In this document: in pieces, positions 28,244 to 36,762 of the stretch
Layout of the letters: each line of letters begins with the position of its first letter
Numbering within the stretch: the first letter of the stretch is position 1
Assembly (NCBI GenBank): GCA_900170005.1
Contig: LT827128.1
Span: forward strand, 186,001 to 250,000
Length of the DNA: 64,000 nucleotides
Source of the DNA: Gordonibacter massiliensis (ex Traore et al. 2017)
GTDB taxonomy: Bacteria; Actinomycetota; Coriobacteriia; Coriobacteriales; Eggerthellaceae
Direction: 5' to 3'
The notes under the pieces: model-generated
Databases searched by the model: none
What the model was told of the DNA's origin: nothing
What the model saw: only the letters and a program-made list of their open reading frames with translations
Position numbers and translations under genes: made by a program

Positions 28244-29680
28244 ATGAAGGTTGGGGATATGGCGCATGAATCCAAGGGGATGTCGCGTATGGGGTCGAGG
28301 AAGCTCGATCTCGATACGTTGATAGGGTTTGTAGGCTTCGCATCGCTTGTCTCAACGGTCTTAGCCCTGTTTCTCATCGTTCCCGAATTCGCTTCGGTGG
28401 AAAGGCATGCGGCCGCCATGCGCATTGGCTGCGCACTCGCTTTGGCCTTGGCCTTTTCTTTGGTTCATTTCGCTTCGCTTGCGTTGGCTACTGGCCGCTG
28501 TGGGATTCTCGTCATCGGCGCGTTCGTGGGCTTGGTTTCTTTGGTTCTCGTCTTGCTGGCTCCATCCGGTCCATCGCAAGTTCTGATCGTTGCGGGCGTT
28601 GCGGCGGCTTTTGGCTTGGGCGCTCTCTGCTCTCTCTGGTTCTGCTTCGTATGCGCTCGGCCTCACAAGATCATTCCCTTGTTCGCTTCGGCGGCGGTTG
28701 GCGCGGGGATCCTCGTTTGCATGGTGGAAAGCTGCTTGGTGGACGAGGCGTCCCGTATCGCCATCGTGTTCACCTGGGCAACCTCTTTGGCGTGTCTGCT
28801 CGTGCTGATCAAGTCGAGGGTTGAGAGCGTCTTTCCCGAATCGATTGAGAATCGAGAGTCGGATAAGCGGTCGAAGATACTGTGGACATCGGCCCTCATG
28901 CTTTCGATCAGCAATTTCGAGTTTGGCTACGTGCTCGGCTCGGCGGCGGAGGGGTCGGAGCGCATGCTTTGCCTGGCCACCGCTGCGGTTGTCGCCCTTC
29001 TTATGGCGGTAAACTTTGCTCGAAAAGGCATGGTGAACGAGCGAAGCCTGTTTCCGCTCACGCCTCCTCTGACCATGTTCGCATTCCTGTCATCGTATTT
29101 GTTCGGTGACGTTTTTCGCCTGCTTGCGCTTTGCATCCTATCGGCCCTATTCACGGTTTACACCTTGTTCGGAACGGTTGCCGTGGCAGAACACGTGCGC
29201 ATTTCCCATCTTTCGGCTCTACGCGTTTATGGGAAGGCCCGTGCGCTCGATTATGTGGGTGTGGCCGTTGGGCTCGCGAGCGGATACGGCATTGCCTGGA
29301 TGGCTTCTGCGAATATGCTGTTCGCCATACAGGCGTCTGCGGCGATAGCCGTCGCTTACGGTTTTATCGCATCGTATTGCCACAAAGCGCGCTTTCCCGA
29401 GGCTAGCATGGAAGAGGGAAGCGCGATGCCGGAAACGAAAGGCCTCTGGAAGAAACGGTGCCGAGTGGTGGGCGAGCAATGCGATCTATCCGAGCGCCAG
29501 TTCGAGGTTCTGGTCCTTGTGGCTCAGGGAAGGAATGCCAAGTACATCGAAGAAGCCCTGTCGATCTCTTTAAGCACGGCGCAAACCCATATACGCAACA
29601 TCTACCGCAAGACGGGCGTGCACTCCCGCCAAGAGCTGCTCAACCTTATTGAAGACACGAAGCTGTACGGAGAAGAATAA
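28244..29680 (+). CDS. membrane-spanning LuxR-type regulator (2)
   Basis: 478 residues (ATG 28259 is an alternative start). Multi-spanning N-terminal domain from LDTLIGFVGFASLVSTVLALFLI to about residue 375, then the LuxR domain LSERQFEVLVLVAQGRNAKYIEEALSISLSTAQTHIRNIYRKTGVHSRQELLNLIE. It is diverged from regulator 1 in the membrane part. It directly precedes molybdoenzyme A and the conserved upstream block at 29771, its probable target. Confidence 0.9.
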   Translation: MKVGDMAHESKGMSRMGSRKLDLDTLIGFVGFASLVSTVLALFLIVPEFASVERHAAAMRIGCALALALAFSLVHFASLALATGRCGILVIGAFVGLVSLVLVLLAPSGPSQVLIVAGVAAAFGLGALCSLWFCFVCARPHKIIPLFASAAVGAGILVCMVESCLVDEASRIAIVFTWATSLACLLVLIKSRVESVFPESIENRESDKRSKILWTSALMLSISNFEFGYVLGSAAEGSERMLCLATAAVVALLMAVNFARKGMVNERSLFPLTPPLTMFAFLSSYLFGDVFRLLALCILSALFTVYTLFGTVAVAEHVRISHLSALRVYGKARALDYVGVAVGLASGYGIAWMASANMLFAIQASAAIAVAYGFIASYCHKARFPEASMEEGSAMPETKGLWKKRCRVVGEQCDLSERQFEVLVLVAQGRNAKYIEEALSISLSTAQTHIRNIYRKTGVHSRQELLNLIEDTKLYGEE

Positions 29681-29770
29681 AGACTTTTCGGCTTGCGGAA
29701 TGCCGCTTCGTGTCCCAGATACTAGATAAAACGGGTCTCGTGCCTCTCTACCTATAAGCGCCGTCTCCAA

Positions 29771-29878
29771 GGCTAATTTTCCTGCATTTCCCCAGATGAG
29801 CTATCGTCAAGTATAGGGTATCGGCGCAAACACCAAGAACGCCACGATGACAGCCCGCTTCGCGCCACGTTATCCTCC
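29771..29878 (+). promoter_or_regulatory. conserved upstream block, copy 1 (before molybdoenzyme A)
   Basis: About 85 bases (29771-29855), plus a TATCCTCC motif (about 29870-29878), closely match 33536-33642 in front of molybdoenzyme B. The most constant parts are ATCGTCAAGTAT, the CGGCGC/ACACCAAGAACG segment and ACGATGACAGCC. Non-coding conservation at the same distance from two different genes suggests a shared promoter or operator or an RNA leader. Confidence 0.7.
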
Positions 29879-29924
29879 CTCGCAATGGTGCCCTTCGGCA
29901 CCGTAGACGAGAAGGAGAAAGGAC

Positions 29925-32297
29925 GTGGCCATGAGCGAAGACGAATTCTATAAAAGAGCCGAAGTAGTCAAGCTCGATACGCTTTCGGACGTCAACGACA
30001 TTGGCAAGCCGTGGCGCTACGAGGAGGACGGCCTCACCGTTACCCGCACGAGTCCGTGGTCTCCTCCGGGGTGCCACCCCGTAGGATGCGGTCTCAAGCT
30101 GTACGTGGACGGCGAGGGCAAGCTCGTGCGAGTCGAGGGGGACGAGAACAACCCGGTGACCCAGGGGCGCCTGTGCCCCCGGTGCATCGCGCTCAAGGAT
30201 TACATTTACAATCCGGCACGTCTTCTGCATCCCATGAAGCGCGATCCCAAGGATCGTGGCAACGCCGATGCGTGGGAGCAGATCACCTGGGACGAGGCGT
30301 TCGACATCATCAAAGGCGAGTACGATCGCATCACCGCTGCCTACGGGCGCGAGTCCATCGTGGTGTTCGCAGGTACCGGCCGCGAGGGGGGCACGTTCGC
30401 CCCGTACGGCACCATGTGCTTCGGCACGCCGAACTTCTGCTACACGCAGTCGGGCTACGCCTGCTACACGCCGCGCTTGGCGGCTATCGCCTATATCGCG
30501 GGCACGACGTATCCCGAATGGGATTACGCAGGCGCTTTGCCGAACCGATGGGACGACGAGCGCTACGAGCTTACCGAGTGCCTGGTGGTTTGGGGCAAGG
30601 CTCCGCTCGAGTCGAATCCCGACGGCTTTTTCGGGCATGCGGTCATCGACACGCTGCGCCGTGGCACGCGCCTCATCGTCATCGATCCGCGCGTGAACTG
30701 GCTGGCCACCCGCGCCGACATCCATTTGCAGCTGCGCGCCGGCACCGACACGGCCATGGGCATGGCCTGGCTCAACATCATCATCAACGAGGACCTTTAC
30801 GATCACGACTTCGTGGAGTACTGGTGCTACGGCTTCGAGCAGTTGGCCGAGCGCGTGCAGGAGATGCCGCCGGAGAAGGCTGCCGAGATATGCGACGTGC
30901 CGGTCGAGGACATCTATGCTGCCGCACGCATGTACGCGCAAGCCAAGCCGGCCGCCATCCAATGGGGGCTCGCCGCCGACCAGAAAACCGACGGCATGCA
31001 GAACGGGCAGGTGACCGTCGACCTCATGGCCATCACGGGCAACCTGGACGTTCCGGGCGGGCAGATCCTGCCAGGTACGGGCGCGGGTCACAACGAATCC
31101 GGTTTCGGCTTCGAGAAAGGCGTGGGCGAGGAGCTGCAGAAGAAGATGATCGGCCTCGAGCAGTATCCCGCCTACTGCATGATCATCCTGAACGCCCATG
31201 CCGATTTGATGCTGCACGCGTTGGAGACGGGCGATCCGTACCCCATCAAGATGGGCTTCTACGCCGGAAACAACCTCATGAGCTGCACGTCCATGGAACC
31301 GCAGCGTTGGCATGACGCCATCGTGAAATCGCTCGAGTTCTGCATCGGTTTCGACACGTTCATGAATCCGTCCATCGAGGCGTCCTGCGATATATTCCTG
31401 CCGCTGTCCACCGTGGCCGAGCGCGAGGGCACGGTGTTCACGCACTACGCGCCCTGCACCGTTACGGCCGGGTTCATGCACAAGGCCATCGAAGTGGGGG
31501 AGACCATGACCGACTTCGAGCTGTGCTACGAGCTGGGGCGTCGCCTTCGCCCGGAAGTGTGGGAGGATTTCGCAAGCGCAAAGGAGTTCATGGAGGCCCT
31601 GCGTCTGGGTAAGAAGGAGGGCGGCGCGTACTTTGACGAGGTCTCCCAGAATGTGGTGTGCCAGATTCCCGTGGACTACTACAAGTACGAGCGCGGGGAG
31701 ATGCGCCAAGACGGACAGCCCGGCTTCGCGACGCCTACCGGGCGCGTTGAGCTGTGGTCGACGGCGTTCAACCAGTTCGGCGACGATCCGCTGCCGTACT
31801 TCTTGGAGCCGGAGTTCGGCCCTGCCAACCCCGAGCTCATGAAGGAGTACCCGTTCATCCTCACCACCGGCGCGCGCACGACCGCGTTCTTCCATTCGGA
31901 GCATCGCCAGATAGCCTACCTGCGCGAGTTGAACCCCGACCCCATCGTGGAGATCAACCCGAAGGTCGCCAAGGACCTGGGCATCACCGACGGTCAGTGG
32001 GTGCGCCTGTGGAGCCCCTTCGGCGAATGCGTGGAAAAGGCGCGCATCACGGAAACCGTCGATGCGAAAACGATCCACGCGCAGCATGCGTGGTGGTTTC
32101 CGGAGGAGGATGGCAACGAGCCGAACCTCTACGGCAACTTCCGTTCGAACATCAACAATCTCCTTCCCAACGACCACTTCGGCAAGCTCGGGTTCGGGGC
32201 TCCGAACAAGTGCCTCGTGTGCAACATCGAGCCCATTGCCGAGAACTACGACACCGACATGAATCTGATCTGGGAAAAATTCGGAAAGCTGGTGTAA
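29925..32297 (+). CDS. molybdopterin oxidoreductase catalytic subunit A
   Basis: 790 residues from GTG 29925 (ATG 29931 also possible). It is a DMSO-reductase-superfamily enzyme binding bis-MGD. The N-terminal Cys set is C50-x4-C55 and C84-x2-C87 (GCHPVGCG, CPRC), a variant [4Fe-4S] site. The Mo ligand is probably the Cys in SGYACYTPR (C180), by position. Cofactor-binding motifs include VVWGKAPLESNPDG, IDPRVNWLATRAD, LRAGTDTAM and the C-terminal FFHSEHRQIAYLRELNPDP. There is no Tat signal, so it is cytoplasmic. It is closest in the window to enzyme D. The substrate is unknown; an electron-transfer subunit follows immediately. Confidence 0.9.
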   Translation: MAMSEDEFYKRAEVVKLDTLSDVNDIGKPWRYEEDGLTVTRTSPWSPPGCHPVGCGLKLYVDGEGKLVRVEGDENNPVTQGRLCPRCIALKDYIYNPARLLHPMKRDPKDRGNADAWEQITWDEAFDIIKGEYDRITAAYGRESIVVFAGTGREGGTFAPYGTMCFGTPNFCYTQSGYACYTPRLAAIAYIAGTTYPEWDYAGALPNRWDDERYELTECLVVWGKAPLESNPDGFFGHAVIDTLRRGTRLIVIDPRVNWLATRADIHLQLRAGTDTAMGMAWLNIIINEDLYDHDFVEYWCYGFEQLAERVQEMPPEKAAEICDVPVEDIYAAARMYAQAKPAAIQWGLAADQKTDGMQNGQVTVDLMAITGNLDVPGGQILPGTGAGHNESGFGFEKGVGEELQKKMIGLEQYPAYCMIILNAHADLMLHALETGDPYPIKMGFYAGNNLMSCTSMEPQRWHDAIVKSLEFCIGFDTFMNPSIEASCDIFLPLSTVAEREGTVFTHYAPCTVTAGFMHKAIEVGETMTDFELCYELGRRLRPEVWEDFASAKEFMEALRLGKKEGGAYFDEVSQNVVCQIPVDYYKYERGEMRQDGQPGFATPTGRVELWSTAFNQFGDDPLPYFLEPEFGPANPELMKEYPFILTTGARTTAFFHSEHRQIAYLRELNPDPIVEINPKVAKDLGITDGQWVRLWSPFGECVEKARITETVDAKTIHAQHAWWFPEEDGNEPNLYGNFRSNINNLLPNDHFGKLGFGAPNKCLVCNIEPIAENYDTDMNLIWEKFGKLV

Positions 32298-32299
32298 CC

Positions 32300-32797
32300 A
32301 TGGCGACGTATGGACTTCTGATCGATTACGAATACTGCACGAACTGCGGATCTTGCCAGGTTACGTGCAAGGAAGAGCATGGCTACCCGGTGGGCAAGAC
32401 GGGTATCAAAGTGCTTTCCGACGGGCCTTGGAAGATCGACGAGACGCATTGGAACTGGAACTACTTCCCGGTGCTCACCGATCTGTGCGACCTGTGCGCC
32501 GAGCGCACGGAAAAGGGGCGCGAGCCCATGTGCGTGCATCACTGCCTGTCCAACATCATCGCCTACGGTACGGTCGAGGAGCTTTCCAAACAGCTTGAAG
32601 ACAAGCCGAAGCAGTTCCTGATGGTGCCCCAGTACAACCCCATCGAAGCCAAGGGAGCGTTCGTGCCCAGCAGCAAGAGCACGCACCGTGCGGCCCATAT
32701 CGAGGTTCAGGGAACCGGCAAAGCGTCCTACGCCGTACACCGCCACGACACCAAGGTCGGCGAGATCGACGAGACCGAGGAGCTCGAGGGAGCATAG
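32300..32797 (+). CDS. 4Fe-4S electron-transfer subunit of enzyme A
   Basis: 165 residues. Two cluster motifs are visible: CTNCGSCQVTCK and CDLC...CVHHC. This is a reduced version of the four-cluster beta subunit usual for the superfamily. The C-terminal extension of about 55 residues after the last Cys distinguishes it from the 111-115-residue partners of the other four enzymes. It starts two bases after the catalytic gene, so co-expression is near certain. Confidence 0.92.
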   Translation: MATYGLLIDYEYCTNCGSCQVTCKEEHGYPVGKTGIKVLSDGPWKIDETHWNWNYFPVLTDLCDLCAERTEKGREPMCVHHCLSNIIAYGTVEELSKQLEDKPKQFLMVPQYNPIEAKGAFVPSSKSTHRAAHIEVQGTGKASYAVHRHDTKVGEIDETEELEGA

Positions 32798-32842
32798 GCG
32801 GCCATTGCGGCCGATCGCACGAGGGAAATGCTGGAGGAGACT

Positions 32843-33277
32843 ATGGGACAGGCAAACAGGGTTGGAAAAACCGCTTTCATCCGGTACCGGGGCGGCGTGC
32901 TGGGCGAGGAGCCGATCGACGATCGCTCGACGGGCGAGCCGCTTGCCGTCACGATCGGAACCTTGCAGCTTCCCCGTGGCGTGGAGGACGCGATCGTGGA
33001 CATGGAAGTGGGAGAGAGCCGGACCATCGAAGTTCCCAGCGCGCTCGGATACGGTGAGTACCAGGAGAAGCTCGCATCGTGGCATCTCAAGACCATGGTG
33101 GAGAACGGATACGGCTTGAAAGTCGGCGATGTGATCTTTTGGACCAACCCCGACGATGGAAGAAAGATGCCCGTCTGGGTGACGGAGGCGACTGCCGACA
33201 TGGTGAAGCTTGATTTCAACCATCCGTTCGCCGGCAAAACGCTCGAGTACTGGGTCGAGCTGGTCGACCTGAAATAG
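32843..33277 (+). CDS. FKBP/SlyD-like peptidyl-prolyl isomerase in the molybdoenzyme operon
   Basis: 144 residues from ATG 32843, placed by GGAGGAG (the ATG at 32828 lacks one). TAFIRYRGGVLG, IGTLQLPRGVEDAIVDMEVGESRTIEVPSALGYGEY and VKLDFNHPFAGKTLEYWVELVDL are FKBP/SlyD core strands. It may assist folding or cofactor loading of enzyme A, since no TorD-type chaperone is in the window; that role is inferred. It is encoded 45 bases after the ferredoxin subunit. Confidence 0.82.
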   Translation: MGQANRVGKTAFIRYRGGVLGEEPIDDRSTGEPLAVTIGTLQLPRGVEDAIVDMEVGESRTIEVPSALGYGEYQEKLASWHLKTMVENGYGLKVGDVIFWTNPDDGRKMPVWVTEATADMVKLDFNHPFAGKTLEYWVELVDLK

Positions 33278-33288
33278 AAGGAGGGGCT

Positions 33289-33507
33289 GTGTGCTATCCA
33301 TGCACGCAATGCGGCAGGTGCGGCAAGTACTGCGAGGACAGCCCGTATTACACCCCTCCCGCCCAGATACCGTGTTTCGCCTGCGGCGGCGTGGTGGATC
33401 CTGCGACAGGGCGGTGCCCGTCGTGCGGCGCCGTTGCGTTCGCCCCGGGTGGAACGCGGATGGTTGCGGGGAGTAAACAGCCCGACCCTAGGCGGCACGA
33501 GGCTTAG
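33289..33507 (+). CDS. small MCxxC zinc-ribbon protein, enzyme A operon
   Basis: 72 residues from GTG 33289 after AAGGAGGGG. MCYPCTQCGRCGKYC is followed by CFACGG and CPSCG. It has nine or more Cys in CxxC pairs, enough for one or two zinc or Fe-S sites. It shares MCYPCTxCGRC with the protein coupled to trigger factor. The position after an isomerase suggests a maturation accessory, which is inference. Confidence 0.8.
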   Translation: MCYPCTQCGRCGKYCEDSPYYTPPAQIPCFACGGVVDPATGRCPSCGAVAFAPGGTRMVAGSKQPDPRRHEA

Positions 33508-33535
33508 CAGAGCCTACCTATTGCGTTTTCGAAAA

Positions 33536-33642
33536 GGCTTATTTTTTTGCGTTTCCCAAGGTGGGGCATCGTCAAGTATGAGGTACGGCGCGGAACACCA
33601 AGAACGGTACGATGACAGCCGTTTTTCAGCTCCGTATCCTCC
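33536..33642 (+). promoter_or_regulatory. conserved upstream block, copy 2 (before molybdoenzyme B)
   Basis: It matches 29771-29878 almost base for base over its central 85 bases, including GTTTCCC/ATTTCCC, ATCGTCAAGTAT, ACACCAAGAACG and ACGATGACAGCC. It ends about 50 bases before ATG 33690. Confidence 0.7.
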
Positions 33643-33689
33643 GGTCTTATGACGACGTCCCGCGTCAGAACGATTAAGGAGGCAAGTCC

Positions 33690-36182
33690 ATGGCTGACTA
33701 CAAAGGATTCTTGGACGGCATTGATCGCAAAGCGTATCACGAAGGGGAAGTGGTTTGGGAAGAGGACGGCTATACCGTCACGCGTACCTACAATTACAGC
33801 GCTCCCGGCTGCCACGATTCCTGCGGCGTTTTGCTTTACACCAAAGACGGCAAGCTGGAAAAGGTGGAGGGCGATCCTCTCGACCCCTATGCGAACGGCA
33901 AACTGTGCATGCGCTGTTTGGACTTGGAAGAGATGGTCAACCACCCCCAGCGCTTGAAGTATCCTATGAAACGCGCAGGCGAGCGGGGCGAGAACAAATG
34001 GGAGCGCATCTCATGGGAAGAGGCGCTCGACACGATCGAGGCCTACATCAAGGAAGAGATCGACGACAAGGGCCTCGGCCGCGAGGCGATTCTCGTGGGG
34101 CACGGCACGGGCCGCAACATCAACTGGCAAGTCCCCTTCATCGCCGGAGCGTGTTTCCGCACCGCCAACGTGGGCGGCATCTACTTCTCCGGATGGTGGT
34201 GCTACATGCCGCGTGTATGCGGCGCGGCAGGTCCGCTGGGCGATTACCCCATCGTGGACGCGTCCGAGACGCTTCCCGACCGCTATGCAAACGATGAGTG
34301 GATTCGCCCCGACGTGTTGGTGGTATGGGGCAACGAGCCGTTGAAGTCGAACGGTGACGGCTACCTGGGCCACTGGTTGAACGTATGCGTGCAGATGGGC
34401 ACGAAGATCGTGTCGATCGACCCGGTGCTCACCTGGTGGGGCGCCCGCGCCGAGTATTGGCTGCAGCCCCATCCCGGCACTGACTGCTGCATCGCGCTCG
34501 CCTGGCTCAACGTCATCATGAACGAGGACATCATCGATCACGAGTTCGTCGAGAACTGGTGCGCCTATTACGACGAGCTCAAGGACCATGTGCAGCAGTT
34601 CTCTCCCGAATGGGCCGCGTCCATAACCGGCGTTCCGGCCGATCTCATCACGGCCTCCGCCCGCCTTTACGCTCAGGCGGACCGCGGAGCCATCCAATGG
34701 GGCCTCGTTTTCGACGCGGGCACCAGCTCGTCCATGCATTGGGTCGAGGCGGTGTGCGACCTCATGGCCATTTGCGGCAACATAGAGAAACCCGGCACGC
34801 ATGTGCTCGTGCACAACTCCTTCGACATCAACGCCGGCTACTCGTCGGTAGACCTTTACGCCGACCCGGGCGCGCTGGAGCGGAAGTTCCGCAAGTGGAT
34901 GGTGGGCGACGAGGGCCTCGATTTCGTGGGCATGTCCAACTGCGACTCCATGGCTTCGGTTCTCGAAGCAGGGAAGATACCCGTGACGGGTGAGGATTAT
35001 CCGATCAAGATGCTGTGGGCCCAGAGCTGCAACGCGTTCGCCGGACACGAAGGCCAGGTTCCCCGCGCCTACAAGTACATGTCGAAGATACCCTTTATCG
35101 TGTACGCCGATCCCTTCATCACGCCGACGATGGTCGCCTTGGCGGATATCATCTTGCCGGTATCCATGTCGGTGGAACGCGATTCCGCCCGTACCTGGTG
35201 GACGCCGTTGCGCGCCATGAAAAAAGTGACGAGCTTCTACGAGGCGAAGTCCGACGAGGAGATCGCGCTTTGGCTGGGCAAGCGTTTGAACCCCGAGCTG
35301 TTCGTGCGTTGGGATACCGCCGAAGACTTCATCAACGATTACCTGTTGACCGATCTTGCCGTTGTCGGTCCCGATGGCAAGGTGAAGAAGGCCAATTTCT
35401 CTGCGGCGACCGACGACGAGTGGGGACACACGTCGGTTACCGACGACAGCGGTCCTTCCATCACCACGAAATGCCCCTACACGTTCGATCAGTTGGTTGC
35501 GGCGGGCGGCCACGCCTACGATGAGTGGAACGCCACGTACAACAAGCACGAGAAGGGCATGCTGCGCCCTGACGGCCAGGTCGGCTTCAACACGCCGTCC
35601 GGCCGCATCGAGCTGGTGCCGACCATTTTCCAGTCGTGGGGCATCCCTCCGTATCCGGTGTACACGCCTGCTCCCGAAACGTGGGAGACCACGCCCGAGG
35701 TTATGGAAGAGCTGCCGTTCTATATGATCAACGGCGCCCGTTCTTACGAGTTCTTCCATACCGAGCATCGCCAGGCTCCCACCATGCGCGAGTTCCATCC
35801 CGAGCCGCGCGTGAAAGTGTCGCCGAAGACGGCTGCCGATTACGACTTGCAGGACGGCGACTGGATTTGGATGGAGAACAACGAGGGGCGCTGCAAGCAG
35901 ATGGTTCAGGTGTTCGAGGGCATTCCCGATGATTGCGTCTCGGCCGAGCACGGTTGGTGGAAGCCCGAGGAGGAAGCCGCCGCACCGCACCTGAACGGAT
36001 GCTTCGACTACAACGTGAACAACCTCACGCGCAACTTCCAATCGGGTCCGGGCGGCATCGGCTCCCCCATCAAGTGCACGCGCTGCCGCATCTACAAGGT
36101 GCAGGAAGGCGACGTCATGCCCGGCAAACAGATCACCCAGCTCGGTGGCTGGCGCGACGACTACCAGCCCATGCAGGCGTAA
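33690..36182 (+). CDS. molybdopterin oxidoreductase catalytic subunit B
   Basis: 830 residues from ATG 33690 (AAGGAGG upstream). N-terminal Cys C41-x3-C45 and C73-x2-C76 (GCHDSCG, CMRC). The probable Mo-ligand region is SGWWCYMPRVCG (C171). Further motifs are HGTGRNINWQVPF, VVWGNEPLKSNGDG, DPVLTWWGARAE and TPSGRIELVPTIF, and the C-terminal FFHTEHRQAPTMREFHPEP. No Tat signal is present. It forms a subfamily with C and E that resembles the transporter-linked catechol dehydroxylases of gut Eggerthellaceae (related to pyrogallol transhydroxylase). Substrate assignment needs biochemistry. Confidence 0.9.
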   Translation: MADYKGFLDGIDRKAYHEGEVVWEEDGYTVTRTYNYSAPGCHDSCGVLLYTKDGKLEKVEGDPLDPYANGKLCMRCLDLEEMVNHPQRLKYPMKRAGERGENKWERISWEEALDTIEAYIKEEIDDKGLGREAILVGHGTGRNINWQVPFIAGACFRTANVGGIYFSGWWCYMPRVCGAAGPLGDYPIVDASETLPDRYANDEWIRPDVLVVWGNEPLKSNGDGYLGHWLNVCVQMGTKIVSIDPVLTWWGARAEYWLQPHPGTDCCIALAWLNVIMNEDIIDHEFVENWCAYYDELKDHVQQFSPEWAASITGVPADLITASARLYAQADRGAIQWGLVFDAGTSSSMHWVEAVCDLMAICGNIEKPGTHVLVHNSFDINAGYSSVDLYADPGALERKFRKWMVGDEGLDFVGMSNCDSMASVLEAGKIPVTGEDYPIKMLWAQSCNAFAGHEGQVPRAYKYMSKIPFIVYADPFITPTMVALADIILPVSMSVERDSARTWWTPLRAMKKVTSFYEAKSDEEIALWLGKRLNPELFVRWDTAEDFINDYLLTDLAVVGPDGKVKKANFSAATDDEWGHTSVTDDSGPSITTKCPYTFDQLVAAGGHAYDEWNATYNKHEKGMLRPDGQVGFNTPSGRIELVPTIFQSWGIPPYPVYTPAPETWETTPEVMEELPFYMINGARSYEFFHTEHRQAPTMREFHPEPRVKVSPKTAADYDLQDGDWIWMENNEGRCKQMVQVFEGIPDDCVSAEHGWWKPEEEAAAPHLNGCFDYNVNNLTRNFQSGPGGIGSPIKCTRCRIYKVQEGDVMPGKQITQLGGWRDDYQPMQA

Positions 36183-36196
36183 GGAGGAGTTTCATC

Positions 36197-36538
36197 ATGA
36201 CCAAGGCGATCCTGATCAACTACGAGTACTGCACGGGCTGCCACAGCTGCGAGGTGGCCTGCAAGAAGGAGCTCGGCCTGCCCAAGGGCGAGTTCGGCAT
36301 CAAGCTCACCGAGACCGGCCCCTGGGAGCGCGAGGGCAAGGACGGCCCCGAGCGCTGGGAGTGGACGTGGCTGCCGGTGCTCACCAAGGCGTGCGACATG
36401 TGCGCGTCGCGCACGGGGGCCGGCAAGATGCCCATGTGCGTGCAGCACTGCCAGGCTTGGTGCATGTACTACGGCGAGGCCGAGGAGCTGGCCAAGAAGA
36501 TGGACGGCGGCGGCCGCTGGGCGCTGTACGCGAAGTAG
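36197..36538 (+). CDS. 4Fe-4S electron-transfer subunit of enzyme B
   Basis: 113 residues. It has CTGCHSCEVACK and CDMC...CVQHCQAWC, two [4Fe-4S] motifs. It follows the catalytic gene by 14 bases. At DNA level it is nearly identical to 42408-42749, with only a handful of differences, although the catalytic subunits beside them differ much more. Confidence 0.93.
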   Translation: MTKAILINYEYCTGCHSCEVACKKELGLPKGEFGIKLTETGPWEREGKDGPERWEWTWLPVLTKACDMCASRTGAGKMPMCVQHCQAWCMYYGEAEELAKKMDGGGRWALYAK

Positions 36539-36552
36539 GGGCATAGCTCGAA

Positions 36553-36582
36553 GGCGGCTTTCGCATCGGATCGAAAGCCGCC
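36553..36582 (+). terminator. hairpin after the enzyme B ferredoxin gene
   Basis: GGCGGCTTTCG pairs perfectly with CGAAAGCCGCC across eight bases. No T-run follows, so it may act as a partial terminator or mRNA 3' stabiliser before the MFS genes. Confidence 0.5.
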
Positions 36583-36762
36583 GCGCGGGGCTTGCCGTCT
36601 GCGGCGTTGAGGCCGACGGCACGTTGAAAACTGCGTTCGTTTCATAAAAGTTGCGATCGGTACGGGCCTTTCGGGAGGTGCGCGGCGAAAGGGGGTGATC
36701 ACGCGCTGTCGTGCCGAAGGGCAACCCAAAAGGGGAATATCAGATTTAAGGAGGATTACATT

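Noticed and set aside
29748-32177. Long open frame antisense to molybdoenzyme A (similar ones oppose B, C and E)
   Set aside because: These are mirror frames of highly biased codon usage in the catalytic genes. The + strand frames carry all family motifs.
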